Positions 1-7,342 of a stretch of DNA of 64,000 nucleotides are shown here, one piece after another. Both the position numbers and the translations under genes were made by a program. The DNA lies in the NCBI RefSeq assembly GCF_024266585.1, contig NZ_CP100647.1:4507001-4571000 (forward strand). The letters run 5' to 3'. Positions within the stretch are counted from its first letter, which is position 1. Each line of letters starts with the position of its first letter. The DNA comes from Xanthomonas sacchari (GTDB lineage Bacteria; Pseudomonadota; Gammaproteobacteria; Xanthomonadales; Xanthomonadaceae). The notes under the pieces were generated by a model. That model had not been told where the DNA came from, did no database searches, and was given only the letters and a program-made list of their open reading frames with translations.

Positions 1-277
1 TGCGCACCGGCGCCGAGATCAGGGTGAGGTCGGCATCGACGCGGTCGCCGACCGCGCCCATGCCGGCCGGGTTGTTGGCCGAGGCCGCCGCATCCAGCGG
101 CAAGGCGATCGAGGTGCCGGCCAGGCCCTGGGTCTGCGCGCCATAGCCGGGCAGCGCCACGCCGTTGTTGGCGGCGGCGCCGCCGGAGACCGCCGCCATG
201 GTCCACAGCAGCGTGGTCCAGCGCGGCGTGCCGTGGCGTTGCGCCCTGCGGCGCGTTGGATGTGGAAACTGCTGCAT
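1..277 (-). CDS. FadL/OmpP1-like outer-membrane transporter, N-terminal part
   Basis: Only the first 92 codons lie in the window; the gene runs off the left edge. After a basic N-terminus and a hydrophobic stretch ending around AAANNGVALP, the protein reads GYGAQTQGLAGTSIALPLDA and then a segment with ANNPAGM. This is the mature N-terminus typical of FadL-family beta-barrels, which take up long-chain fatty acids or aromatic hydrocarbons. The start at 277 has a strong GGAGGGAGGG ribosome site just upstream. It lies 162 bp downstream of catA on the same strand, so an aromatic-compound uptake role as the last gene of the cat operon is a reasonable inference. The substrate cannot be read from this fragment. 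Confidence 0.8.
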   Translation of the reverse strand, partial: MQQFPHPTRRRAQRHGTPRWTTLLWTMAAVSGGAAANNGVALPGYGAQTQGLAGTSIALPLDAAASANNPAGMGAVGDRVDADLTLISAPVR

Positions 278-439
278 GATCGGGCCCTCCCTCCGAGCCG
301 ATGCGTGGATGCGGCCGCCAGCCGGCGGCGCGCAGGGGTCCGTACCGCCACCGAAAGCGGCGGCGGCAACGGGTGCCAGGAACTGAAAACGGCGTTGGGT
401 GCTGCGCCGCGGCCGCAAGGTGGCCGCGGTGCGCGTCGG

Positions 440-1378
440 CTAGGCGGCCGCGCGGCGGCGCGCCGGATTGGCCTGGTTGTCGACGCCGTCGACCAGCGGG
501 GTCAGGTGGAAATCGAAGGCGATCTCGGCGAACGGGCCGTCCACGCCGTTGGCGGCGATGCTGGCCGGGTCGTGGTGCTCCACGATCGCCGGCACCAGGC
601 CGTCGCGGGTGGCGTAGGCGAAGTCGTCGTCGACCAGCGGGTCGCCGGCGATGTTGATCTGCGTGGTCAGCTTGCGGTGGCCGTCGGCGCCGATGAAGAA
701 GTGGATGTGCGCCGGCCGCTGGCCATGCCGGCCGAGCGCGAACAGCAGGCGTTCGGTCGGGCTGCCCGGCGGCACGCCGTAGCCCTTGGGCACGATGCTG
801 CGGAAGCGGTACCGGCCGTTGTCGTCGGCGACGATGGTGCGGCGCATGTTGAACGGCGCCTGCTTGCCGGTGGGATCGAAGTGCGAATAGAAGCCGCGCG
901 TGTCGCAGTGCCAGACCTCGACCGTCGCGCCGGGCAGCGGGCGGCCGTCGGCGCCGTACACGGTGCCGTGCATGATCAGGGTGTGGCCGTTCTCGTCGCT
1001 GCCGTCGTCGAGCCGGGCGACGCCGTGCGCCACCGGCGCGCCGGCCACGTACAGCGGCCCTTCGATGGTGCGCGGGGTGGGGTTGTCGATGCCCAGTTCG
1101 GCATCGATGGCGTCCAGGCGCAGGTCCAGGAAGTGGTCCAGGCCCAGCCCGGGCGAGATCAGCCCGGCCTGCCCGGCCGCGCCCAGGTCGTTGAGCCAGG
1201 CGATCGCCGCCCAGTACTCGTCCGGGGTGATCTCCAACTCGTCGATGCTGCGGAACAGATCCGACAGCACGCGGTGCACGATCTGCTTCACCCGCGGCGT
1301 GCCGCCCGGCATGTCCAACCCGCTGACCTGGCGCAGGAACGCCTGCACGTCGGGGGTGGCGAAGATCTTGACGCTCAT
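440..1378 (-). CDS. catA: Catechol 1,2-dioxygenase (intradiol)
   Basis: This 312-residue enzyme cleaves catechol between its hydroxyls to cis,cis-muconate, the first step of the ortho branch of the beta-ketoadipate pathway, in the cytoplasm. The length and numbering match the Acinetobacter family prototype. The four iron(III) ligands fall at Tyr164 (GFYSHFD), Tyr200 (PKGYG), His224 and His226 (RPAHIHFF). The N-terminal helical dimerisation domain occupies about residues 1-100 and the beta-sandwich catalytic domain the rest, beginning near TPRTIEGPLY. The ATG at 1378 is preceded by AGGAAGGG; a longer frame upstream has no such support. It is the third gene of a catB-catC-catA operon. Confidence 0.95.
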   Translation of the reverse strand: MSVKIFATPDVQAFLRQVSGLDMPGGTPRVKQIVHRVLSDLFRSIDELEITPDEYWAAIAWLNDLGAAGQAGLISPGLGLDHFLDLRLDAIDAELGIDNPTPRTIEGPLYVAGAPVAHGVARLDDGSDENGHTLIMHGTVYGADGRPLPGATVEVWHCDTRGFYSHFDPTGKQAPFNMRRTIVADDNGRYRFRSIVPKGYGVPPGSPTERLLFALGRHGQRPAHIHFFIGADGHRKLTTQINIAGDPLVDDDFAYATRDGLVPAIVEHHDPASIAANGVDGPFAEIAFDFHLTPLVDGVDNQANPARRRAAA

Positions 1379-1454
1379 GGTGATGCCCTTCCTTTCTCGT
1401 GGTGGCGATGGCGGCCGAGACACGTCCCCTCCCGAGGGAGCGTCCGCAGCGGAA

Positions 1455-1745
1455 CTAGCGATCGTCCTCGTACAGCGACGAGGGGTGGCGGCACAGCGGG
1501 GTGACCGCGATGCGCATGTAGGGGAACAGCGGCAGCGACAGCAGCAACGCGTGCAGTTCGGCGTTGTCGGCCACGTCGAAGATGCTGACGTTGGCGTACT
1601 GCCCGACCACCCGCCAGATGTGCCGCCAGCGACCGTCGCGCTGCAGCGCCTGGAAGCGCGCCTTCTCCTCGCGCTTGAGCTGCTCGGCCCGTTCGGGCGG
1701 CATGTCGGCGGGAAGATTTACGTCCATGGTCACGTGGAACAGCAT
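1455..1745 (-). CDS. catC: Muconolactone delta-isomerase
   Basis: This 96-residue protein isomerises muconolactone to beta-ketoadipate enol-lactone, the step after CatB. It begins MLFHVTMDVNLPADMP and keeps the family signature REEKARFQALQRDGRWRHIW around residues 25-44 and the ANVSIFDV strand that builds the decameric ferredoxin-like fold. The length is the family norm. Its start lies only 3 bp beyond the catB stop, which implies translational coupling; catA follows 76 bp downstream. Confidence 0.95.
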   Translation of the reverse strand: MLFHVTMDVNLPADMPPERAEQLKREEKARFQALQRDGRWRHIWRVVGQYANVSIFDVADNAELHALLLSLPLFPYMRIAVTPLCRHPSSLYEDDR

Positions 1746-1748
1746 GGT

Positions 1749-2933
1749 TCAGTCCTCCGCGGTGGCGCTGACCGCCACCACGCTGCGGCCGCGATCGCGG
1801 CGGAAGGCCTGCACGCGCGCCTCGTCCAGGGCGATGCCCAGGCCGGGGCCGGCGGGCAGGTGCAGGTGGAAGTCGGCGTAGCGCAGCGGCTCGGTCAGCA
1901 GTTGCTCGGTCAGCAGCAGCGGCCCGAACAGTTCGGTGCCCCACTGCAGTTGCGGGAAGGTGGCGAACACCTGCGCCGAGGCGACGGTGCCGATCGGCCC
2001 TTCCAGCATGGTGCCGCCGTACAGGCCGATGCCGGCCGCCTCGGCGATGGCGGCGACCTTCTGCGCGGCGATCGGCCCGCCGGACGGCTCGATCTTCACC
2101 GCGAACACGTCGGCCGCCGGCGCGCGCGCGGCCAGGAACGCGCTCTCCGGCCCGGCCAGGATCTCGTCGGCCATCAACGCCAGCGGGAAGCGCTGCATCA
2201 GCCGCTGCATCGCCTCGCGCGAGGCCACCGGCTGCTCCACCAGTTCGCAGCCGGCATCGGCCAGCGCGGGCAGCGCGCGCACCGCCTCGGCCTCGCTCCA
2301 GGCCATGTTGACGTCGACCCGCACCGCGCCGCGCGCGCCCAGCGCACGCTTGATCGCGGCCACGTGGGCGATGTCCTCGGCCGGCGGCCGCGCGCCGATC
2401 TTCAACTTGAACACCTGGTGGCGGCGCAGGTCCAACATCTGCTCGGCCTCGGCGATGTCGCGCGCGGTGTCGCCCGAGGCCAGCGTCCAGGCCACCGGCA
2501 GGCGCTCGCGCAGGCGCCCGCCCAGCAGCTCGGACAGCGGCAGCCCGACGCGCTTGCCCTGCGCGTCCAGTAGCGCGGTCTCCACCGCGCACTTGGCGAA
2601 ATGATTGCCCTTGACCTGCTTGCCGATGCGCTGCATCAGCGCCTGCACGCCGCTGGCGTCGGCGCCGACCAGCAGCGGCGCCAGGTAGCGGTCGATCGCC
2701 AGCTTCATGCCTTCCGGGCTCTCCGCGCCGTAGGCCAGGCCGCCGATGGTGGTGCCTTCGCCGAGGCCGACCACGCCGTCGGAGCAGTGCAGGCGCACCA
2801 GCATCAGGGTCTGCCCCTGCATGGTCGCCACCGACAGGCGGTGCGGACGGATGGTCGGCAGGTCGAGCAGCAGGGTCTCGACGCGCTCGACGGTGGGGGC
2901 GGTGCGGCGGGTGGGGGTCGGCAACGGGTCCAT
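1749..2933 (-). CDS. catB: Muconate cycloisomerase
   Basis: The 394-residue protein belongs to the enolase superfamily and converts cis,cis-muconate to muconolactone. The KxK catalytic motif is at Lys176/Lys178 (VFKLKIG), the metal ligands at Asp207 (VDVNM), Glu233 (LVEQPV) and Asp256 (MADEI), and the opposing base at Lys280 (FAVKIEP). An N-terminal capping domain (about 15-140) precedes the barrel. I chose the ATG at 2933; the same frame continues upstream through the LysR operator, so a longer start is unlikely. It is the first gene of the catBCA operon, divergent from the LysR gene at 3077. Confidence 0.93.
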   Translation of the reverse strand: MDPLPTPTRRTAPTVERVETLLLDLPTIRPHRLSVATMQGQTLMLVRLHCSDGVVGLGEGTTIGGLAYGAESPEGMKLAIDRYLAPLLVGADASGVQALMQRIGKQVKGNHFAKCAVETALLDAQGKRVGLPLSELLGGRLRERLPVAWTLASGDTARDIAEAEQMLDLRRHQVFKLKIGARPPAEDIAHVAAIKRALGARGAVRVDVNMAWSEAEAVRALPALADAGCELVEQPVASREAMQRLMQRFPLALMADEILAGPESAFLAARAPAADVFAVKIEPSGGPIAAQKVAAIAEAAGIGLYGGTMLEGPIGTVASAQVFATFPQLQWGTELFGPLLLTEQLLTEPLRYADFHLHLPAGPGLGIALDEARVQAFRRDRGRSVVAVSATAED

Positions 2934-2990
2934 GCGCGCCACACTGCGCCGGCCGCGCAGCCACGTCCAAGACTCTGTCGGTCTCGTTGC

Positions 2991-3005
2991 ATACCTTTTT
3001 GGTAT
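2991..3005. promoter_or_regulatory. CatM/BenM-type LysR operator (ATAC-N7-GTAT)
   Basis: The spacer between catB and the LysR gene holds a perfect inverted repeat, ATAC (2991-2994), seven bases, GTAT (3002-3005), extended by one matching base pair on each side of the spacer (ATACC...GGTAT). This is the consensus known for the muconate-responsive activators CatM and BenM. A second imperfect site, ATAC-N7-GAAT, lies at 3052-3066 just before the LysR start and could serve autoregulation. The primary site ends 57 bp before the catB start codon. Confidence 0.85.
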
Positions 3006-3076
3006 GTTGTTGGCGCAACCCGCATGATTGCTGGCTTTATTGCAGCGCAACATACCTCGAACGAATACGACTTCCG

Positions 3077-4006
3077 ATGGACCTGCGCCAACTTCGCTAC
3101 TTCGTCGCGGTCGCCCGCGAGCGCAATTTCACCCGCGCCGCCGAACTGCTGCATATCGCCCAGCCGCCGCTGAGCCGGCAGATCCAGCACCTGGAGGAGC
3201 AACTGGGCACGCGCCTGATCGTGCGCAGCAGCCGCCCGCTGCGGCTGACCGACGCCGGCAAGCTGTTCTACGAGGAAGCGCTGCAGGTGCTGGGCCGGGT
3301 CGAGCAGATGCAGGACGCCGCGCGCCGGATCGGCCGCAGCGAGCAACGCGTGTTCGCGATCGGCTTCGTCGCCTCCGCGCTCTACGGCGGCCTGCCGATG
3401 CTGGTGCGGCGCCTGCGCCAGCAGCGTCCGGCGCTGGACATCCGTCTGCTGGAACTGATGTCCGGCGAGCAGATCGAGGCGTTGAAGACCGGCCGCATCG
3501 ACCTGGGCGTGGGCCGCATCCGCCACGACGACGAGAGGGTGGAGCGGTTCGTGCTGCGCGAGGAACGCCTGGTGGTCGCGCTGCCGATGGAACATCCGCT
3601 GGCCGCCTCCGACGCGCCGCTGGCACCGGAGGCGCTGAACGCGCAGCGCCTGATCGTCTACCCCAACCAGCCGCGGCCGAGCTTCGCCGACCAGGTGCTG
3701 TCGCTGCTGCACGACCACGGCATCCGCCCGCTGGCGGTGCAGGAGGTGCGCGAACTGCAGACCGCGCTGGGCCTGGTCGCCGCGGAGATGGGCGTGTGCG
3801 TGATTCCCGCGTCGGTGCGGGTGCTGCGCCGCGACCTGCACTACCGCCTGCTCGACGACGCCCACGCCACCTCACCGATCATCCTCAGCCACCGCCGCAA
3901 CGACAGCTCCGAGTTGCTGCCGCTGATCAAGCGGCTGATCCGCGAGATGTACACGGAAACGCCGGCGTGGCTGGACACCGCCTACAATCGCCTGCACCTT
4001 CCCTAG
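3077..4006 (+). CDS. LysR-type regulator of the cat operon (CatM/CatR-like)
   Basis: A 309-residue LysR-type regulator. The N-terminal winged helix-turn-helix (about residues 1-60) reads MDLRQLRYFVAVAREHN-like, with FTRAAELLHIAQPPLSRQI as the recognition region, typical of the CatR/CatM/BenM subgroup. The C-terminal two-lobed effector domain (about 90-300) would bind cis,cis-muconate if the assignment is right. It is transcribed divergently from catB with the ATAC-N7-GTAT operator between them, which strongly supports control of catBCA. The DUF1415 gene begins 16 bp after its stop and may be co-transcribed. Confidence 0.88.
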   Translation: MDLRQLRYFVAVARERNFTRAAELLHIAQPPLSRQIQHLEEQLGTRLIVRSSRPLRLTDAGKLFYEEALQVLGRVEQMQDAARRIGRSEQRVFAIGFVASALYGGLPMLVRRLRQQRPALDIRLLELMSGEQIEALKTGRIDLGVGRIRHDDERVERFVLREERLVVALPMEHPLAASDAPLAPEALNAQRLIVYPNQPRPSFADQVLSLLHDHGIRPLAVQEVRELQTALGLVAAEMGVCVIPASVRVLRRDLHYRLLDDAHATSPIILSHRRNDSSELLPLIKRLIREMYTETPAWLDTAYNRLHLP

Positions 4007-4022
4007 GCCATTTCCGCGACCG

Positions 4023-4589
4023 ATGCACGACGAGATTCCTGGCGACGCGCCCGATTACCTGGGCGACACCCGCCGCTGGCTGGAACGCGCGGTGATCGGT
4101 TTGAACCTGTGCCCCTTCGCCAAGGCGGTGCACGTCAAGCAGCAGATCCGCTACGTGCTCAGCGACGCGAGCACGCCCGAGGCGCTGCTCGAACAATTGG
4201 CCGAGGAACTGGTGCTGCTGCGCGACACCCCGGCCGAGCAGATCGACACCACGCTGATCGTGCACCCGGACGTGCTGCAGGACTTCCTGGACTACAACGA
4301 CTTCCTCGACAACGCCGACGCCGCGGTCGAGGCGCTGGACCTGCAGGGCATCCTGCAGGTGGCCAGCTTCCACCCGCAGTACCAGTTCGCCGGCACCGCC
4401 CCGGACGACATCGGCAACTACACCAACCGCGCGCCCTACCCCACCCTGCACCTGTTGCGCGAGGACAGCGTGGAGCGCGCCGTGGCCGCCTTCCCGGACG
4501 CGGACGTGATCGTGGAGCGCAATCTGCGGACGCTGGAGACGCTGGGCCTGGAGGGCTGGAAGCGGGCGGTTGAGGGTCGGGATTCGTGA
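4023..4589 (+). CDS. DUF1415 family protein
   Basis: A 188-residue cytoplasmic protein of the DUF1415 family, whose function is unknown. Recognisable blocks are TRRWLERAVIGLNLCPFAKA near the N-terminus, DFLDYNDFLD, and ASFHPQYQFAG, with conserved Cys and His residues that could bind a metal. The final residues EGRDS and the stop codon are encoded by the start of a GGGATT-rich repeat (4570-4621), so the repeat has replaced or trimmed the natural C-terminus. It follows the LysR gene by 16 bp. Confidence 0.85.
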   Translation: MHDEIPGDAPDYLGDTRRWLERAVIGLNLCPFAKAVHVKQQIRYVLSDASTPEALLEQLAEELVLLRDTPAEQIDTTLIVHPDVLQDFLDYNDFLDNADAAVEALDLQGILQVASFHPQYQFAGTAPDDIGNYTNRAPYPTLHLLREDSVERAVAAFPDADVIVERNLRTLETLGLEGWKRAVEGRDS

Positions 4590-4621
4590 TTGGGGATTGG
4601 GGAGTCGGGATTGGGGATTGG
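4570..4621 (+). repeat. GGGATT-rich 3'-end repeat, copy 1 (G-quadruplex-like)
   Basis: This starts with TTGAGGG inside the DUF1415 gene, contains its stop codon (4587-4589), and continues as repeated GGGATT/GGGGATT units. From 4592 to 4616 four G-runs of 3-4 bases are separated by 3-4 base loops, the pattern of an intramolecular G-quadruplex on the coding strand and in the transcript. Copy 2 lies inverted at 4691-4736. Confidence 0.85.
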
Positions 4622-4636
4622 CAAAGGCGGGGCGCG

Positions 4637-4659
4637 GTCGCGGCTGAAGCCGCTCCTAC
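4637..4659. repeat. REP-like element, single arm
   Basis: One arm of the dispersed palindromic repeat (GTCGCGGCTGAAGCC then GCTCCTAC). It sits between the two inverted GGGATT repeats in the convergent spacer of DUF1415 and rsuA. Full inverted pairs occur at 7083-7148 and 53318-53382. Confidence 0.85.
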
Positions 4660-4690
4660 GCGAGCCGCGCACGTCGTTCCAGACGCCATG

Positions 4691-4736
4691 CGCTTTTACA
4701 AATCCCCAATCCCGAATCCCTAATCCCGGCCCTCAA
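4691..4736 (-). repeat. GGGATT-rich 3'-end repeat, copy 2
   Basis: Read on the minus strand it begins TTGAGGGCCGGGATTAGGG, contains the rsuA stop codon TAG (4720-4722) and ends in GGGGATTTGTAAAAGCG. Five G-runs of three or more with 2-4 base loops match the G-quadruplex pattern. It encodes the same EGRD ending as copy 1, here as the C-terminus of RsuA. Confidence 0.85.
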
Positions 4737-5427
4737 ACAGCACCGCCACGTCCGCCGCCTGCAGCACCCGCCACTGCCCGGCCGGCAGATCCCCCAGGCC
4801 GAAACCGCCGATGCGGCTGCGATGCAGCGCGGTGACGTGGTTGCCGACCGCGGCGAACATGCGCCGTACCTGGTGATAGCGGCCTTCGTGCAGGGCCACG
4901 CGCACCTGGCGCGGCCCCAGCGTCTCCAGCTCCACCGGCAGCAGCGGCGTGGTCTCGCCGTCGAGCAGCAGCGTGCCGCTGGCGAACTGCGCCGCTTCGT
5001 CGCCGCGCAGGTCCTCGGCCAGGCTGGCCTCGTAGACCTTGGCCAGCCGCGCCTTCGGCGAGACGATGCGATGCAGCAGCGCGCCGTCGTCGGTCATCAG
5101 CAGCAGGCCGCTGGTGTCGCGGTCCAGCCGCCCGACCGTGGACAGCAGCGGCGAGCGCAGGCGGAAACGCGGCGGCAGCAGGTCGTAGACGATGCGCCCC
5201 GGGTCCTTGGTCGAGCAGGTGTAGCCGACCGGCTTGTGCAGCGCCAGGATCAGCCCGGGCGGCGGATCCAGCGCTTCGCCGTCGACCCGGATCGTCGCGT
5301 GCGGCACCTGGTCGTCGGCGTACAGCACCTCGCCCTCGGCATCGGTGATGCGGCCTTCGCGGAACATCAGCGCCACCTGCTTGCGGCTGCCGTAGCCCAG
5401 GTTGGCCAGATGCTTGACCAGTTTCAT
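4720..5427 (-). CDS. rsuA: 16S rRNA pseudouridine synthase
   Basis: A 235-residue RsuA/RluB/E/F-family enzyme that should form a pseudouridine in 16S rRNA (position 516 in E. coli). It has an N-terminal S4-like RNA-binding segment (MKLVKHLANLGYGSRKQV), then LHKPVGYTCS and the catalytic aspartate motif GRLDRDTSGLLLMTDDG around residues 95-110. Near the C-terminus is the EGRYHQVRRM block. It is close to the E. coli RsuA length. Its ATG overlaps the rsmC stop (ATGA, 5424-5427), so the two rRNA-modification genes are coupled. The last residues come from repeat copy 2. Confidence 0.9.
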   Translation of the reverse strand: MKLVKHLANLGYGSRKQVALMFREGRITDAEGEVLYADDQVPHATIRVDGEALDPPPGLILALHKPVGYTCSTKDPGRIVYDLLPPRFRLRSPLLSTVGRLDRDTSGLLLMTDDGALLHRIVSPKARLAKVYEASLAEDLRGDEAAQFASGTLLLDGETTPLLPVELETLGPRQVRVALHEGRYHQVRRMFAAVGNHVTALHRSRIGGFGLGDLPAGQWRVLQAADVAVLFEGRD

Positions 5428-6497
5428 CGGCGCGCTCCGCCGCGGCTGCGCACCGCGTGGATCAGCTTGAAGCCGTCGCGGGTGGCGAGCACCTCGGTCT
5501 GGCCGAAGCTGGCATCGAGTACCGCCTCGTAGGGCAGATGGCGGTTGGCGACCAGGAACAGGCGCCCGCCGGGCGCCAGCGCCTGCGCCGCCACCGCGAT
5601 GAAACGCCGGCCGATGTCCGGCCGTTCCATCCGCCCCGGGGCGTGGAACGGCGGATTGCTGACGATGACGTCGTACTGCCCTGGCAGCCCCGCGGTCACG
5701 TCGTGCCAGTGGAAGCCCAGCGCCACGCCGGCCGGCGCCTGCGCCAGGTTGGCGCGCGCCAGCGCCAGCGCACGCGCGTCGGCCTCGAACAGGTCCAGCG
5801 CGGTCAGCTGCGGGCAGCGCGCCAGCAGTTCCGCCGACAGGTAGCCATAGCCGGCGCCGAGATCGGCGGCGCGGCCGCGCAGGTCGGCGGGCAGATGCTC
5901 GGCCAGCAGCGCCGAGGCCGGGTCGACGCGGTTCCAGGCAAACACGCCGGGACGGCTGCGGAAGCGCCCGTCCAGGATCGGCCGCACCGCATCCAGCGTC
6001 GCCCAGCGCTGCTGCAGCGCGGCGTCGTGGCCGCCCTGCAGCGGCGCGGTCCAGTACACCCGGCAGTGGTGCTTGGTCAGCTTGCCGCCGAGGCCGGCCA
6101 GCTGCTGCAGGTCGTCCTCGCCGGAGCGCGCGCCCTCGTTGTTGGCCTGGCAGGCCACCACCACGCCGCCCGGCGCGGCCAGCGCCACCGCGCGCGCCAG
6201 CAGCGCCCGCGCTTCCTCGCGCTGGCGCGGCGGCAGCACCAGCACCAGTGCGTAGCCGCCGGCATCGGCATCGCCGTCCTGCTCGGCGCGCACCGTCCAG
6301 CCGCCCTGCTGCAGCGCCGTGGCGAACGGCCGGTAGTCCTGTTCGCAGACCAACTGCGCCGGCGGCTGCGCGTGCTGGCGCAGCGCCCAGCCGTCGCGGG
6401 CGCGCAGGAACAGCACCTTGCCCGCAGGCCAGCGCAGCACGCCCTGGGCGAACGGCAGGAACAGGGTGTCGAGGGGGGCGTCTTGCGCAGCCGGCAT
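5424..6497 (-). CDS. rsmC: 16S rRNA (guanine-N2) methyltransferase, RsmC-like
   Basis: A 357-residue class I SAM-dependent methyltransferase. The C-terminal half carries motif I ADLGAGYGYLSAEL, an acidic LFEADARAL motif and the NPPFH signature found in enzymes that methylate a guanine N2. The degenerate methyltransferase-like N-terminal half (about 1-170) is the tandem architecture of RsmC, which methylates G1207 of 16S rRNA. RlmG is a similar family, but RsmC fits the length and the rsuA neighbour. It is the first gene of a two-gene operon with rsuA; the ORF could extend upstream only into the promoter spacer. Confidence 0.85.
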   Translation of the reverse strand: MPAAQDAPLDTLFLPFAQGVLRWPAGKVLFLRARDGWALRQHAQPPAQLVCEQDYRPFATALQQGGWTVRAEQDGDADAGGYALVLVLPPRQREEARALLARAVALAAPGGVVVACQANNEGARSGEDDLQQLAGLGGKLTKHHCRVYWTAPLQGGHDAALQQRWATLDAVRPILDGRFRSRPGVFAWNRVDPASALLAEHLPADLRGRAADLGAGYGYLSAELLARCPQLTALDLFEADARALALARANLAQAPAGVALGFHWHDVTAGLPGQYDVIVSNPPFHAPGRMERPDIGRRFIAVAAQALAPGGRLFLVANRHLPYEAVLDASFGQTEVLATRDGFKLIHAVRSRGGARR

Positions 6498-6640
6498 CGG
6501 GCGTGGTCGTCGGGACAGGGACGCGCATTCTACCGGCAGCGCGCCACCGTCCGGATTTTGCGCGAATCCAACGCATCATTGATGTTCCGGCAACATCGGC
6601 GCGCCTAGGCTGCAAGGCACCCAACGACTGGAGAGGCAGC

Positions 6641-6904
6641 ATGCGCGCAGTGTTCATCGGCGGCGTCGTCGACAACAGCGAAGTGGACCTGGATGGCAGC
6701 CAGCCGCCGTTGCACTACCCGGAGAACACCGGCACCGGGCGTCCGCGCTACCGCCTGCACCAGCGCGGCGCGCGCGACGACGGCAGCGTGGTCTATGCCG
6801 TCTACGCCGCCCCGGAACTGGGCGACACCGAAGTCGAACGGGTGTTCAACGAACGCGGTTACGCCCGCCGTTTCGGTGTGGAGCCGGCGCCGGTGGAGCA
6901 TTGA
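6641..6904 (+). CDS. Small conserved hypothetical protein (87 aa)
   Basis: The reading frame begins MRAVFIGGVVDNSEVDLDG and includes PPLHYPENTGTG and YRLHQRGARDDGSVVYAVY. It has an ordinary ribosome site (GGAGAGG) 7 bases before the ATG. The protein is acidic and soluble, with no signal peptide or membrane segment. It resembles short conserved proteins of Xanthomonadaceae of unknown role; I do not recognise a domain. It is monocistronic and divergent from rsmC. Confidence 0.7.
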   Translation: MRAVFIGGVVDNSEVDLDGSQPPLHYPENTGTGRPRYRLHQRGARDDGSVVYAVYAAPELGDTEVERVFNERGYARRFGVEPAPVEH

Positions 6905-6977
6905 CGGCAGGCAGTCGATGTAGGAACCGTTGCAGGGTGGGTTTAACCGCGAGCCAGGCGTTCCTGTGAATGCGTCG

Positions 6978-7000
6978 GTCGCGGCTGAAGCCGGTCCTAC
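6978..7000. repeat. REP-like element, degenerate single arm
   Basis: A single arm (GTCGCGGCTGAAGCC, then GGTCCTAC) of the palindromic repeat. The 6905-7342 spacer holds this arm and the two copies below, and no gene that I can support. Confidence 0.75.
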
Positions 7001-7082
7001 GAGGGCGATTGCAGGGCGTTTTGCTGTGCCCGACGCCTCTGTTCTCTCTTTCCGACCGCAAATGCGGTCACCTTTTCCCAAT

Positions 7083-7148
7083 GTAGGAGCGGCTTCAGCC
7101 GCGACGGGCATTACCGATCACGCCCGTCGCGGCTGAAGCCGCCCCTAC
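7083..7148. repeat. REP-like palindromic pair
   Basis: A 27-base arm beginning GTAGGAGCGGCTTCAGCC (7083-7109), a 12-base spacer, and its inverted copy (7122-7148) with a single mismatch. The transcript would fold into a long hairpin; each arm also contains its own internal GGCT-TCA-GCC palindrome. Such pairs usually sit in intergenic DNA and may act as terminators or as transposase-mobilised REP elements. Confidence 0.85.
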
Positions 7149-7243
7149 GGGCGCATCTGCATCGGCGTTGCACGGCGCAACCGCGAACAGCGCGATGCGC
7201 GATCGCTCGGACCCTAGGCCGCACCGTGTCGGCCAAGGCATTC

Positions 7244-7305
7244 GTAGGAGCGGCTGCAGCCGGGACCGGACTTCATCACCACGACGTCCGCGTCGCCGCT
7301 CCTAC
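7244..7305. repeat. Degenerate REP-like pair
   Basis: The left arm GTAGGAGCGGCTGCAGCC at 7244 and a decayed right arm ending GCTCCTAC at 7305 flank about 25 bases of unrelated sequence. It lies 37 bp downstream of the 3' end of the sugar-dehydrogenase gene. Confidence 0.7.
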
Positions 7306-7342
7306 GGATAGTGCAGGCAGGCGCGTGCAGCGCGCCCGCCGC

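Noticed and set aside
4720-6675. One long minus-strand frame covering rsuA and most of the rsmC region
   Set aside because: RsuA begins at 5427 with its own ATG; upstream codons in this frame are Arg/Ala-rich, whereas the true rsmC lies in another frame and is recognisable.
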